Source: Streptacidiphilus jiangxiensis
Lineage (GTDB): Bacteria > Actinomycetota > Actinomycetes > Streptomycetales > Streptomycetaceae
Direction: 5' to 3'
DNA length: 64,000 nucleotides
Assembly: GCF_900109465.1 (NCBI RefSeq)
Contig: NZ_FOAZ01000007.1
Location: forward strand, 224,840 to 288,839
Positions within the stretch are counted from its first letter, which is position 1. Every line of letters starts with the position of its first letter. Below the pieces are notes generated by a model. The model was not told the DNA's origin. It worked only from the letters and a program-made list of their open reading frames with translations, and made no database searches. Below are positions 34,701 through 42,418 of the stretch, one piece after another. The position numbers were made by a program, and so were the translations under genes.

Positions 34701-35738
34701 GCCGGTCGCGTCCAGCAGGACGACGTTGCGCAGGCCGCCGTGGAGCAGCCGGGAGGAGTCGGGCAGCGGCACACCTTGCGCGATGACGACGACGAACGGT
34801 TCGGCGATGCTGGGGGAGGCGCTGGGATCGTGGTCCGGACGGTCGCGAACCTCCGTACCCAGCAACTGCATCAGCGTGTCGTGGTCGGCCGCGGCGAGGC
34901 GGACCGGTCCGGCCGCGTCCTGCTCGGAGCGGTGCGCGTTGTGCGGCAGCCACTTGACCCAGTCCCACTCCGCGCGCCCGGAGTCGTCGCCGAGCACGGC
35001 GACGCGCAGCTCGTCGGGGGAGTGGAAGACCGTCAACTGTCCGACCATGGCCCGTATCAGCCCGAGCGCGGAGTCGCCGTCACCGGCGAACTCCACACTG
35101 GTGAAGCGCGAGAGCGTGACCGGGATCGGCAGTCCGGGGACGGTCTGGTGGGCCATGGTGAACCGGCGCAGCGAGACGGCGCACAGGGGTTCCAGATCCT
35201 CGACCGGCTTGGTCTGCGGCGGCACGAACTCCAGGGCGGCGCGCCGCACGCCGAGGCCGATCCGCACCCGGCCGAAGTCCTCGTGTCCGGGCCGTCGTTC
35301 CCACAGTCGGCCACCTCGAGCCAGCGCCCACAGGTCGCGCGGCGCCGGGTTGTCCCAGAGCAGCGCGGCCCGCTGCTCGTCCGCGGCCTGCCGGGCCTGC
35401 TTGCGCTTCTGCGCCAGGTAGCGCAGGTAGTCGCGGCGCTCGGCGCGCATCCGACGCCGGCGTTCGCCGCTGGAGCGCCCGAGTTGAGTGAGCGTCATGC
35501 TCACCATCGCGACACCCATCATCCCGGACATCATGTAGGCCGTCGGACCGGCGCCGCGCATGGAGAACATCAGCACCATCGCGCCCGCGCCGAGCCCCAT
35601 CGGCAGGTACATCAGCGTGGACCCGAAGTCGGCGCTCGCGGGCTCCCCGAGGACCGGAGGCTCCGCCAATTCGACCTGACCTTCGGGCATTTCAGGGCGC
35701 TCTGCGCGTGGCGCACGCTTCACGAGGACCGTGTTCAA
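31764..35738 (-). CDS. eccC: Type VII secretion ATPase EccC (EccCa-EccCb fused)
   Basis: The protein has 1324 residues with a TTG start at 35738, set by GGAGGAG about 9 nt upstream. Two TM helices lie near residues 41-60 and 66-86. Three FtsK/SpoIIIE-type ATPase domains have Walker A motifs GATGSGKS (475-482), GAPQTGKST (838-846) and GDGETGKT (1120-1127). Walker B-like strands include LNLVLVDFKGG. EccC is the motor of ESX systems and recognises Esx signal sequences. A single fused chain is usual outside the mycobacterial ESX-1 cluster. It is the first gene of the locus. Confidence 0.96.
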   Translation of the reverse strand: MNTVLVKRAPRAERPEMPEGQVELAEPPVLGEPASADFGSTLMYLPMGLGAGAMVLMFSMRGAGPTAYMMSGMMGVAMVSMTLTQLGRSSGERRRRMRAERRDYLRYLAQKRKQARQAADEQRAALLWDNPAPRDLWALARGGRLWERRPGHEDFGRVRIGLGVRRAALEFVPPQTKPVEDLEPLCAVSLRRFTMAHQTVPGLPIPVTLSRFTSVEFAGDGDSALGLIRAMVGQLTVFHSPDELRVAVLGDDSGRAEWDWVKWLPHNAHRSEQDAAGPVRLAAADHDTLMQLLGTEVRDRPDHDPSASPSIAEPFVVVIAQGVPLPDSSRLLHGGLRNVVLLDATGAMTGGPKVLRLTTRGDRVEFPSGSDTVSAQADALSGVEAVTLARVLAPLRTSGSVELPDRPLESDLELTTLLGIRDPRTFDVDAKWRPRQAQSARLLVPLGVTEDGEVIELDLKESAQGGMGPHGLLIGATGSGKSELLRTLVIGLAATHSSEVLNLVLVDFKGGATFLNMDRLPHTSAVITNLADEIHLVDRMRDSINGEMIRRQELLREAGYSSLFDYEKARHAGAELAPLPSLLVVVDEFSELLASKPEFVDLFVSIGRLGRSLGVHLLLASQRLDESRIHKVEGHLSYRIALRTFSSMESRSVIGVASAYELPSAPGNGFLKIDTTNLVRFKAAYVSGPAPDPVSAAEESLQQARAHHEVRPFTLDQQGQLLSEAAAVAAVPAPRPAAEQPDRAQSDESLLEVLIDRLEESGPPARQVWLPPLTAPASLDQLLPGIVPDPARGMTAADYPGLGRLRVPLGMVDRPYEQLRELLVADLSAADGHLGLVGAPQTGKSTALRTLILSLALTHTPDEVQFYCLDFGGGGLVSVSGLPHVGSVATRLERDRVLRTVAELTQLMERREQEFTARGLESMAAYRALCAQGAVDDPYGDVFLVVDGWFTLRQDFDDLEPKVMELAVRGLSFGIHLVASAVRWSELRPRLRDMLGTKLELRLGDSLESEVGPRVAATIPHQPGRGLTSSGHHFLAALPRLDSSPETADLTEATKAAVAEIRAFWPGGAAPDVRLLPTLLPAENLPPAEGDLKVALGWDEQRLQPVWHDFAAQPHLMVFGDGETGKTNALRLVIKSITDRYTPDQARIIAADPGRGLLAMIPEEYRIGYVVDRDGLATLAGNAAVSVTKRVPGPDISPEQLTRRDWWSGPLLFALVDDYDLLAPSGGVGATSPLAPLLPLLSHGAHVGLHLVVARSTSGATRAMMDPLLRRLWELGNPALLFSYPKEEGKFLGEAKPRTLPAGRAQLVTRRSVRLVQTGLVTAP

Positions 35739-35779
35739 GCGGGTACTCCTCCGAGCGTGAACATGTCGAGAACAAGCCC

Positions 35780-35785
35780 ACTATA
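35780..35785 (-). promoter_or_regulatory. Candidate -10 element (TATAGT) for the type VII operon
   Basis: On the minus strand TATAGT lies about 42 nt upstream of the eccC TTG start, in an otherwise GC-rich stretch. No good -35 hexamer lies 16-18 nt further up. The 299-nt gap 35739-36037 holds this element and the terminator of the upstream gene; no gene was seen there. Confidence 0.4.
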
Positions 35786-35985
35786 GGCAGCCTGCCGAGC
35801 TGCGCGCATCCACAGGTCGAAGCTCAAATTCCGCTCAGGTCTATGCGCGTCGCCTGGCCGAAAGGTGCGGGGTGTCGGCCAAGAGCACGCTGCCCGGCCA
35901 GAGTTACGCCCCGGTGAACCTGCTGTGGCCCTGTGGGGCTGTCTTGGGTCGATTGCATGGCCGCCGTGCTGGTGCTGACGGGGGC

Positions 35986-36028
35986 GGGCGGGTGATCCGC
36001 GTCGGAGGGTGCAGGGCATCACCCGCCC
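35986..36028 (-). terminator. Terminator hairpin after the NTF2-like gene
   Basis: GGGCGGGTGAT (35986-35996) and ATCACCCGCCC (36018-36028) form an 11-bp perfect stem with a 21-nt loop. It starts 9 nt beyond the stop codon at 36038 on the minus strand. It separates this gene from the type VII operon that follows in the same direction. Confidence 0.65.
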
Positions 36029-36037
36029 GGAAGCGGT

Positions 36038-36697
36038 TCAGCCCTTGGCGACGGCTCCGGCCCAGTCGAGGTTCACGCCCATCTGGGCGTACATGTCGGT
36101 GTAGCCGACGAAGCAGTCGAACTTCGTGATCTTGCCGTCCTTCAGGTACCAGAAGTCGGCGGTCGGCACGTCGATGCGGGCGCCGTTCGGCTTCAGGGTG
36201 CCCGCCGGCGTCGGCGCCGGCCCCTCGAAGGTTCCCTGGATGGCCAGTTCGAGGCTGACCTCGTCGCCGCTGACGGTGATGCTCCGCAGGTCGCGGTGGA
36301 CGTCGGGGAAGATCGAGGCCATGTTGGTCAGCACGTCGCCGAGCGCCTGGCCGCGGTAGCTCTGGCCGGCGACCATGTCGTTGAAGACGCCGTCGTCGGT
36401 GAACCTGTTGACGAAGTCGTCGACGTTCAGGCTCGCCCCCTCGGCGTCGTGGTACGCGCCCAGCACGACCGCGAGGTTGTCGATCTCGTGCCGGGTCAGG
36501 TGACGGTTCGTCAGCGGCAGGGCCGCGAGCTGGGCCGGGGTCAGCGCCGCGGGCGCCTCCGTCCCGGCGGCGGGGCGGACGTGCGCGGCGCCGCCCGCGG
36601 GGCCGGCGGCCTGCGACGTCCCGGCGGTGACGGCGAGGCTGCTCAGGCCCGCGAGCGCGGTGGCGGTGACGATCGTCTTCCATCCGAGCGACTTCAT
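36038..36697 (-). CDS. Secreted SnoaL/NTF2-like protein
   Basis: The protein has 219 residues from the ATG at 36697, which has GGGGA at 6-nt spacing. An ATG at 36709 has no room for a ribosome binding site. Residues 1-32 form a Sec signal peptide (MKSLGWKTIVTATALAGLSS). The mature part has the SnoaL-like pattern: a helix (LAVVLGAYHDAEGASLNVDDFVNRF), FTDDGVFNDM, YRGQALGDVLTNM, and late strands ending in FWYLKDGKITKFDCFVGYTDMYAQ. Such folds may be hydrolases, isomerases or binding proteins, and the substrate is unknown. It diverges from a TetR gene and carries operator-like sites on its promoter. Confidence 0.82.
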   Translation of the reverse strand: MKSLGWKTIVTATALAGLSSLAVTAGTSQAAGPAGGAAHVRPAAGTEAPAALTPAQLAALPLTNRHLTRHEIDNLAVVLGAYHDAEGASLNVDDFVNRFTDDGVFNDMVAGQSYRGQALGDVLTNMASIFPDVHRDLRSITVSGDEVSLELAIQGTFEGPAPTPAGTLKPNGARIDVPTADFWYLKDGKITKFDCFVGYTDMYAQMGVNLDWAGAVAKG

Positions 36698-36745
36698 GTC
36701 GGTCCCCATCCCTGGTGGGTGCGCCCTTGTCGGGTGCGCACCAAA

Positions 36746-36836
36746 TCAATCGATTGCTTGAACTGTAGGAGCGGGGTCGAGAGGATGTCAAGCAGATGAT
36801 TGATTGACTTGACAGGGAATTCAAGCGACTGTTTGA
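36746..36836. promoter_or_regulatory. Three operator copies TCAANC-N4-GNTTGA between the TetR and NTF2-like genes
   Basis: The 16-bp dyads are TCAATCGATTGCTTGA (36746-36761), TCAAGCAGATGATTGA (36788-36803) and TCAAGCGACTGTTTGA (36821-36836). Site 1 lies just downstream of the -10 box of the NTF2-like gene, site 2 overlaps its -35 box, and site 3 lies 9 nt before the tetR ATG. This layout fits repression of both genes by the adjacent TetR protein. Confidence 0.8.
36762..36791 (-). promoter_or_regulatory. Sigma-70-type promoter of the NTF2-like gene
   Basis: On the minus strand TTGACA (36791-36786), an 18-nt spacer and TACAGT (36767-36762) lie about 65 nt upstream of the ATG. The match to the vegetative consensus is good, and operator copies flank or overlap both boxes. 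Confidence 0.65.
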
Positions 36837-36845
36837 CTTCTCTGC

Positions 36846-37478
36846 ATGGTGAGAGAACGGGCGGACCAGCGCCGCGAGGCGGGCCAGCGGACGCGGGACC
36901 GCCTCCTGTCCGCCGCACAGGAGTTGCTCGCACAGCGCGGACAGGAGGGCGTGACCCTCCGCGAGGTGACCGACCACGCCGAGGCCAACGTCTCCGCGGT
37001 GAGCTACCACTTCGGGTCGATGAAGGCCCTGTGCGACGCGGCGATAGAGCAGGCGCTGGAGCAGTACCTGGACGCGCAGATCGCCGCCGTCGCCGCGCTC
37101 GACGCGGCGGCGGGCGTCGAGGAGCTGGCCGCGGCGTTCGCCCGGCCGATGATGCACGCGCTGGCTGCCGGAGGCCGGGAGCTGGCCGTCATCCGGACCG
37201 TCGCGCGCGTCGGCATCGACCCCCCGGAGGGCTGGGACCGGCTCACGGGGAAGTTCCAGCAGTCCCGTCGGGACATCGTCCGGGTGCTCTCGGCGAGCCT
37301 TCCCGCGGTGGAGGAGCAGGAGTTGGTGTTCCGGATCCGCTGCGCGGCCGGCCTGCTCAACTGGCTCGCGCTGGCGCCCATCGGCGCCGAACTCGCCGCC
37401 GAACCCCCGGAGCGGACCGCACGACGGCTGGTCCCCGTGCTGGCCGGCGCGCTGCGCGGACTGTCGGACGCCGGCTGA
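36846..37478 (+). CDS. TetR-family regulator
   Basis: The protein has 210 residues. The N-terminal HTH is typical (RDRLLSAAQELLAQRGQEGVTLREVT, then VSAVSYHFGSMKALCDAAIE). The C-terminal ligand domain is helical. There is no Shine-Dalgarno sequence before the ATG, and the third operator ends 9 nt upstream, so the message may be leaderless or nearly so. It faces the NTF2-like secreted protein gene and probably represses both. The ligand is unknown. Confidence 0.92.
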   Translation: MVRERADQRREAGQRTRDRLLSAAQELLAQRGQEGVTLREVTDHAEANVSAVSYHFGSMKALCDAAIEQALEQYLDAQIAAVAALDAAAGVEELAAAFARPMMHALAAGGRELAVIRTVARVGIDPPEGWDRLTGKFQQSRRDIVRVLSASLPAVEEQELVFRIRCAAGLLNWLALAPIGAELAAEPPERTARRLVPVLAGALRGLSDAG

Positions 37479-37493
37479 CCGCCGACCGTCCGA

Positions 37494-37526
37494 GGGCGCG
37501 CCGACCTTCTCGGCCTCGGCGCGCCC
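37494..37526. terminator. Bidirectional terminator between tetR and the 4-TM gene
   Basis: GGGCGCGCCGA (37494-37504) and TCGGCGCGCCC (37516-37526) form an 11-bp perfect stem with an 11-nt loop. It lies 16 nt after the tetR stop and 15 nt from the stop of the facing gene. Confidence 0.75.
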
Positions 37527-37540
37527 CACCCTGGAGGGAG

Positions 37541-38044
37541 TCAGTCGGGTTTGGGCAGGGTGTTGGTCGCCCAGCCCGCGAGGACGGCGATGACTCCGGC
37601 GAACAGGAGCGCGGCCACCAGGTTCCCGGCCCGCTGCGAGCCGCTCAGTCCGCCCAGCACCGTGACCAGCAGATAGGCCACGTAGGACAGGCCCAGGATC
37701 GCGAGGAACGCCTCGAAGGCCCGCGGTGTCCGCTTCTGCAGCGCGTACAGCACGAGCGCCGCCAACAGGGTCGCCGTGAACACGCCGGCGCACAGGGCTC
37801 CGAGATTGGCGACGCCGTCGTCGAGCGTCGTCGTGCTCTCGAAGGCCATCATGTTGGTCATACCGCGCAACAGCATCGTGATGGCCACCGCGGCCAGGAT
37901 CGCGAAGCCGCCCGCAAGAACGGCCCGGGCGCAGACGGCGGACACCGACAGCTGCTGATTCTGGGGGGTTGTCCCTGTGTCCGATGCCGGTCGGGCCGCG
38001 AGCGGCCGGGTCGCGTGCGGACCGGGGAGGGATGTGTGGGCCAT
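37541..38044 (-). CDS. Four-TM membrane protein of unknown function
   Basis: The protein has 167 residues from the ATG at 38044, with GGGAG at 6-nt spacing. About four TM helices follow a polar N terminus of 40 residues (AVLAGGFAILAAVAITMLL; LGALCAGVFTATLLAALVLY; AFLAILGLSYVAYLLVTVLG; LVAALLFAGVIAVLAGWA). The pattern resembles actinobacterial 4-TM DUF6069-type proteins, but I cannot confirm the family. GGATGTGTGGGCCA occurs at 38030-38043, across the start, and again at 38063-38076, so the first codons are duplicated upstream. The 277-nt gap 38045-38321 holds nothing else recognised. Confidence 0.75.
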   Translation of the reverse strand: MAHTSLPGPHATRPLAARPASDTGTTPQNQQLSVSAVCARAVLAGGFAILAAVAITMLLRGMTNMMAFESTTTLDDGVANLGALCAGVFTATLLAALVLYALQKRTPRAFEAFLAILGLSYVAYLLVTVLGGLSGSQRAGNLVAALLFAGVIAVLAGWATNTLPKPD

Positions 38045-38321
38045 GGCCGGCTCCCATCGCCAGGATGTGTGGGCCACCTTCCATCGAATACCCGCGCCGC
38101 GCCGTCCGCTCGCGCGACGAGCCCGAACGAGTGGTCCCGCCTCGTCGCTCGTCGCGGTCACGCGGCCGGGTTCGAGGCGGTCGGCATCCGTGCGTTCCAC
38201 AGGGCGGAAGCCTGACCGCGGCGGCGTGTGGTGCGCTCCTCGGCGTGGGGGCGGAGGTGTACGAGTGGTCGGCGTCCGCGCTGATCGAGCGGCGCCGAGC
38301 CGCCCGGCCCACAGCAGGCGC

Positions 38322-39743
38322 CTACCAGCTCCAGCCGTGTCCGCCGGTGTTGTGGGCCAGCGCGAGCCCGAGGGTGAGGGCCGTCAGGAGGTAGTCGTTG
38401 GTGCGGGCGCGAGGCAGGAGCGCGGCCAGGGGCCAGGTCATCGCGGTGTACCAGGGCATGGACCAGGGCGCCGCGATGTTCCAGCCCAGCGCCAGGGCGT
38501 GCGCGGTCCGGGGCTGCTCCAGGCGGTCCGGTCGCGCCGGACCGGCGCCGAGGCGGAGCAGCAGCGAGGCCGTGACCAGCATCAGCGCCGGCCACGCGGC
38601 GCTGATCAGTGCCGCCGCCACGGCGGGCCCGATCAGCAGACGGCCGGCCAGTTGCAGCAGCTGCCAGACCGACGGCACGGACACCAGCTGGGACGCGCCG
38701 GACAAGGGCGCGAAGGCGTGCAGGCCGACCGGCGCGTACAGCAGGACGATGACGCCCAGACAGCTGACCGCACGGACGAGCAGCGGTCTCCAGCTGCGCT
38801 CGCGCAGCAGCGGCCAGGACAGTCCGACCGCCAGGAGGGCCGCGCTGATCTTGACGCCGCAGGCGAGCCCGAGCAGCGCGCCGATCAGCGCCTCGCCCAG
38901 CCAGTCCGGCCGCCGCGAGGCGAGGGCGGCCGCGCAGACGGCGAACAGGGCGAGGTAGGTGTCCACGTGGCCGCCGCCGACCAGGAGCCCCAGGAGCAGC
39001 GGATTGGCCGCCCACAGCAGGGCCGCCCGGCTCCGGTCGGACGCCACACGGACGAGGATCAGGCCGGTGGCCAGGTAGACCACGGTGTTCGCCGCCATGA
39101 GCACACCGATCGTCACCAGCACGTGGTCGCCTCCGATGTCGGCGGCCAGCCGCTGGACGAAGGTGGCCACCGGCCCGTAGACCGAGGGGGTCCGCGCCCA
39201 GACACTGCTGACCAGATGCGCGTAGGTGCCGCCGAGGTCGGCGGGGACAACCCGGTAGGGGTCGAGTCCGAGCGAGGCGATCCTGCCGTAGGCGGCGTAG
39301 CTGGCCACGTCCGCCGAGCCGACGGGCGTGGCGAGCGTCAGCAGGCAGGCGCCGACCCCTCCGGCGGTGAGCAGCTTGCGCGGTGACGGCCGCCACCCCT
39401 GGCCGGCCGCGTGGAGCATCCCGAGCAGGCCCAGCCCCTGGGCGGCTATCGCCGCGCAGGTCAGGTAGGTGGACGCGGGTCCGGCGAGTGCCGGCAGCCG
39501 CAGTAGCGGCATGGCCATGTCCAAGGTGTGGTCGTTCGGTGCGGCGGCGGCGACCAGGACCATCAGCAGCACGCCCGCGACCGAGAGCGCGATCGGCACC
39601 GAGGGCGGCCCAGTCCTGTCCGTCCCGGGGGTTTCCGGCCCGCTCCTGTCCTTCGGGCGGCGGGTGCCGCCCCAGGACGGCGCGAGTGTCACGCCGGTGC
39701 CCGGCGCACCGTGTCTGTCGGTCGCCGTTGTGGTCGTGGACAC
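38322..39743 (-). CDS. GT-C polyprenol-phosphate-mannose-dependent mannosyltransferase, MptB-like
   Basis: The protein has 473 residues from a GTG at 39743; the upstream extension to 39899 is low-complexity and unlikely. About 11-12 TM helices are visible. The motif SADVASYAAYGRIASLGLDPYRV matches the first periplasmic loop of MptA/MptB-type alpha-1,6-mannosyltransferases, which carry acidic catalytic residues there. GGGHVDTYLALFAV and the C-terminal NDYLLTALTLGLALAHNTGGH also fit. It would add mannose from a lipid-linked donor to a lipoglycan or cell-surface glycan. It stands alone with no partner glycosyltransferase nearby. Confidence 0.82.
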   Translation of the reverse strand: MSTTTTATDRHGAPGTGVTLAPSWGGTRRPKDRSGPETPGTDRTGPPSVPIALSVAGVLLMVLVAAAAPNDHTLDMAMPLLRLPALAGPASTYLTCAAIAAQGLGLLGMLHAAGQGWRPSPRKLLTAGGVGACLLTLATPVGSADVASYAAYGRIASLGLDPYRVVPADLGGTYAHLVSSVWARTPSVYGPVATFVQRLAADIGGDHVLVTIGVLMAANTVVYLATGLILVRVASDRSRAALLWAANPLLLGLLVGGGHVDTYLALFAVCAAALASRRPDWLGEALIGALLGLACGVKISAALLAVGLSWPLLRERSWRPLLVRAVSCLGVIVLLYAPVGLHAFAPLSGASQLVSVPSVWQLLQLAGRLLIGPAVAAALISAAWPALMLVTASLLLRLGAGPARPDRLEQPRTAHALALGWNIAAPWSMPWYTAMTWPLAALLPRARTNDYLLTALTLGLALAHNTGGHGWSW

Positions 39744-40088
39744 CGCTTGCTCGCTTCCCGCCGGTGGTCCGGCAGCTTTCCCGGACGAGCACGGACGTCC
39801 GCTTCCGGCAGGCCCGCCGGGCCTGGAACGGCCGCGACCTGCAAAGAGTGCGGTCGCTGATCCTACGAAGGGAGTATGTGATCTTGTGAGGCGGGGCATG
39901 GTCCGGCCGTCGACCGGCGGTGACGAGGACTCCGCTCGTCAGGTGCGGGCCGCTCTCCCCGTGGCGCGACGGACCCGGCTCGTCGCGGACCCCCTCACCC
40001 GCGTTCGCCCGGTTCCCACCGCGCCCACCAACCGGAGCGACCCCGGCCAACGGATGCGATCACCGGGGCGCGACCACACCCTTGGACC
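39744..40088. other. Intergenic region without a recognised gene
   Basis: This 345-nt stretch lies between the divergent mannosyltransferase and a small GTG-started gene. A comparatively AT-rich patch at 39845-39892 probably holds the mannosyltransferase promoter, with TAGGAT as a possible -10 on the minus strand. No supported coding frame, hairpin or repeat was seen. Confidence 0.5.
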
Positions 40089-40322
40089 GTGAGCATCTTC
40101 GCGGCGGGCCAGAACGATTCCCGCGTCGTCGTCCATCGGCCCCACACCGACGCCGCCGGCCAGCACTACCGGCAGGTCGACTTCTTCGGCCTGGAGGTCG
40201 GTCGCGCCTACAGCGCCGAGGACGTGAAGGCCTTCATGGTCCGGTGCGCCATGGACCCGGACCTGTTCGAGCAGCCCGGCGTCGTCGAATGGTTCGGTGG
40301 CGGCCCGGAGGTCTGGGAGTAA
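40089..40322 (+). CDS. Small protein of unknown function
   Basis: The protein has 77 residues with a GTG start at 40089 and only a weak TTGGA upstream. It is compact and mixed alpha/beta (QHYRQVDFFGLEVGRAYSAE), with an acidic, Trp-rich end (VVEWFGGGPEVWE). There is no TM segment or signal peptide. Codon use is GC-rich at third positions as in real genes, which supports coding. I do not recognise the family. It stands alone between the mannosyltransferase gene and the convergent lysR gene. Confidence 0.6.
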   Translation: MSIFAAGQNDSRVVVHRPHTDAAGQHYRQVDFFGLEVGRAYSAEDVKAFMVRCAMDPDLFEQPGVVEWFGGGPEVWE

Positions 40323-40399
40323 CCGGCGGCCCCGGACCGCCGACCCGTCGCGTCGGCCGGAATCGTCGAGCGGTCAGGGCAGCGGCGGGCCGGAGGGCG

Positions 40400-41293
40400 T
40401 CAGCCCGCACCCAGCGTCGCGACGATCGTGTCGCGCAGCCACTGGTGGGCGGCGTCGCCGTCCAGGCGTGGATGCCAGGACATGGCGTAGCGCAGGGAGC
40501 CGATCTCTTCGGGGGCCGGGACGACGGTGGTGGTGCCCGGTAGGGAGTGGTGGACGGCGAAGTTCGTCGGCAGGGTGGCGACCAGGGAGGTGCCCGGAAC
40601 CGCTGCCGCGGCCGCCGCGTGGTACGGCACGGTGACGCTCGCCCGCCTGGGTACGCCGAGGGATGAGAGGCGCTGGTCGACGTGGCCCTGACGCCCGTCG
40701 GTGACGTCGACGACGACATGGGCGCAGTCCAGGTAGTCCTGCAGCGACAGTGCGGGGCGCCGGGCCAGCGGGTGGTGAGCGGACATCAGGCATGAGTAGC
40801 CCTCCTCGAAGAGGGTCCGCGTGCGCAGCGGCGGCGGGGGAGTGCCGCCGTGGACGAGCAGGTCCACCAGGCCGTGCTCCGCGTCGGCGAAGACGGCGTG
40901 GTGCCAGCGTGAGAAGAGCACCGTGGAGCCGGGCGACTGCTCGAAGACCCGCCCGAGCAGGGCACCGCTGAGCACGGAGACCGTGTAGTCGGTGCCCGCG
41001 AGCCGGAACGCCCGTGCCGCCGTCGCGGGGTCGAAGGCCTCGCCGGAGAAGACGTGCTCCAGGCGCGGCAGCGCCTGCTGCAGTTCGGCCTGGATCCGCT
41101 CGGCCCGAGGGGTGAGCTGGTATCCGCCCGGTCCACGGACGAGCAACTCGTCCCCGAGGGTGGCGCGCAGGCGCTGCAGGGCGCGGCTCATGGAGGGCTG
41201 GCTCATGTGCAGCCGCTCGGCCGCGCGCGACACGTGGCGCTCCTCGAGCAGCGCGTGCAACGGGGCCAGCAGGTTCAGGTCGACCGACTCCAT
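40400..41293 (-). CDS. LysR-family regulator
   Basis: The protein has 297 residues from the ATG at 41293 (MESVDLNLLAPLHALLEERH); the upstream codons to 41329 lie in the promoter dyads and are probably not translated. The winged HTH is clear (HVSRAAERLHMSQPSMSRALQRLR, then GDELLVRGPGGYQLTPRA). A substrate-binding domain follows. It faces an esterase gene with 71 nt between them, the usual LTTR layout with a regulated divergent target. The ligand is unknown. Confidence 0.93.
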   Translation of the reverse strand: MESVDLNLLAPLHALLEERHVSRAAERLHMSQPSMSRALQRLRATLGDELLVRGPGGYQLTPRAERIQAELQQALPRLEHVFSGEAFDPATAARAFRLAGTDYTVSVLSGALLGRVFEQSPGSTVLFSRWHHAVFADAEHGLVDLLVHGGTPPPPLRTRTLFEEGYSCLMSAHHPLARRPALSLQDYLDCAHVVVDVTDGRQGHVDQRLSSLGVPRRASVTVPYHAAAAAAVPGTSLVATLPTNFAVHHSLPGTTTVVPAPEEIGSLRYAMSWHPRLDGDAAHQWLRDTIVATLGAG

Positions 41294-41301
41294 ACGTGGC
41301 A

Positions 41302-41338
41302 CGCATACAGGGTATGCGGGATATGGCATTGCCGCATA
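41302..41338. promoter_or_regulatory. Overlapping dyads in the lysR/esterase intergenic region
   Basis: CGCATAC (41302-41308), 3 nt, GTATGCG (41312-41318) is a perfect 7-bp dyad. TATGCGG (41313-41319), 12 nt, CCGCATA (41332-41338) is a second dyad sharing the middle arm. These repeated half-sites are good LysR-binding candidates for control of both genes. Confidence 0.6.
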
Positions 41339-41364
41339 ACCGTCGGTCGCAGCAGGCTGACGGC

Positions 41365-42366
41365 ATGAGCAAGGAACAGCGCGACGCGCTCGACACCCTC
41401 TTCCGAACCGGCCCGCTGGACATCGGCGGTGACCATCTGACGCAGCGCGAGGTGTTCACCCGCATGCTGACCTCGCGACCACTGCCCGACGACGTCGTCG
41501 TGGAGCCCCGGACCCTCGGTGGCATCCCGGCGCTGGAGATCGGCATCGACGGCGTCACCCCCGACGGCACACTGCTCTGGTTCCACGGCGGCTTCTACGT
41601 CCTGGGCTCCGCCCGCACCTCGGCCGCGCTCGCGGCCAACGTCGCCCGCCGCACGGGGACACGGGTCGTCTCCGTCGACTACCGCCTCGCCCCCGAACAC
41701 CCCTACCCGGCCGCGCTGGACGACGCGCTGGCCGCCTACCGTGCCCTGCTCGACGCGGCCGGCGGCGGCTTCTCCCGGTCGGCGGGCCGCTGGGCGACCG
41801 GCGCCGTGGTCGGCGAGTCGGCCGGCGCGGGCCTGGCCGCGGCCATGCTCGTCGCCGCGCGCGACCAAGGCCTGCCGATGCCCGCAGCCGGGGTCCTGTT
41901 CTCGCCCTACGCGGACCTGAGCCTCTCCGGCGCGAGCATGACGGCCAAGGCCGCCGTCGACCCGTCGTTCACGGCGGCGGCGATCGCGGTGCGGGCGAAG
42001 GACTACCTGGGCCCGGCCGACGCGTCGGATCCGCTGGTCAGCCCGGTCTTCGCGGACCTGCGTGGCCTGCCGCCGCTGCTGGTCCAGGCGGGTTCGCACG
42101 AGGTGCTGCTCGACGACGCGGTCCGCCTCGCGTCCCGCGCCGCGGCCGACGACGTCCCGGTCACCCTGGACGTCACCCCCGGCGTCCCGCACCTGTTCCA
42201 GGCCTTCGCCGCGATGCTGGACGAGGGCGACGCCGCACTGCGACGCGTGACGGACTTCCTCGCCAGGACGCTCGGCTCCACGGCCCTTGGGCCGGGCGGT
42301 GGGCGGGGCCCTCGGTCCGGGGGAAAACACCCCCTCCCCGAGGGGGGCCGGCACCATCGCCGATGA
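41365..42366 (+). CDS. Alpha/beta hydrolase of the hormone-sensitive lipase type
   Basis: The protein has 333 residues from the ATG at 41365. HGGFYVLGS (from H74) replaces the usual HGGG oxyanion motif. GESAG gives the nucleophile S152, SHEVLLDD gives the acid (D250) and VPHLF gives H276. VVSVDYRLAPEHPYPAALDD is diagnostic of this family, which hydrolyses short acyl esters or lactones in the cytoplasm. The last 25 residues are Gly/Arg-rich and may be a non-conserved tail. It faces the lysR gene and is its likely target. The substrate is unknown. Confidence 0.9.
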   Translation: MSKEQRDALDTLFRTGPLDIGGDHLTQREVFTRMLTSRPLPDDVVVEPRTLGGIPALEIGIDGVTPDGTLLWFHGGFYVLGSARTSAALAANVARRTGTRVVSVDYRLAPEHPYPAALDDALAAYRALLDAAGGGFSRSAGRWATGAVVGESAGAGLAAAMLVAARDQGLPMPAAGVLFSPYADLSLSGASMTAKAAVDPSFTAAAIAVRAKDYLGPADASDPLVSPVFADLRGLPPLLVQAGSHEVLLDDAVRLASRAAADDVPVTLDVTPGVPHLFQAFAAMLDEGDAALRRVTDFLARTLGSTALGPGGGRGPRSGGKHPLPEGGRHHRR

Positions 42367-42418
42367 ACCCTCCCTGCGGCGACGCTGAATGCAGGTTCAT
42401 GACGGAGGGACAGGTTCC

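Noticed and set aside
35750..36040. Possible missing eccE or mycP upstream of eccC
   Set aside because: The 299-nt gap contains only a terminator and a -10-like element; there is no coding frame and no subtilisin motif.
42288..42345. GC-rich hairpin-like stretch taken as a terminator
   Set aside because: It lies inside the last codons of the HSL-type hydrolase, and its stems are short and interrupted.
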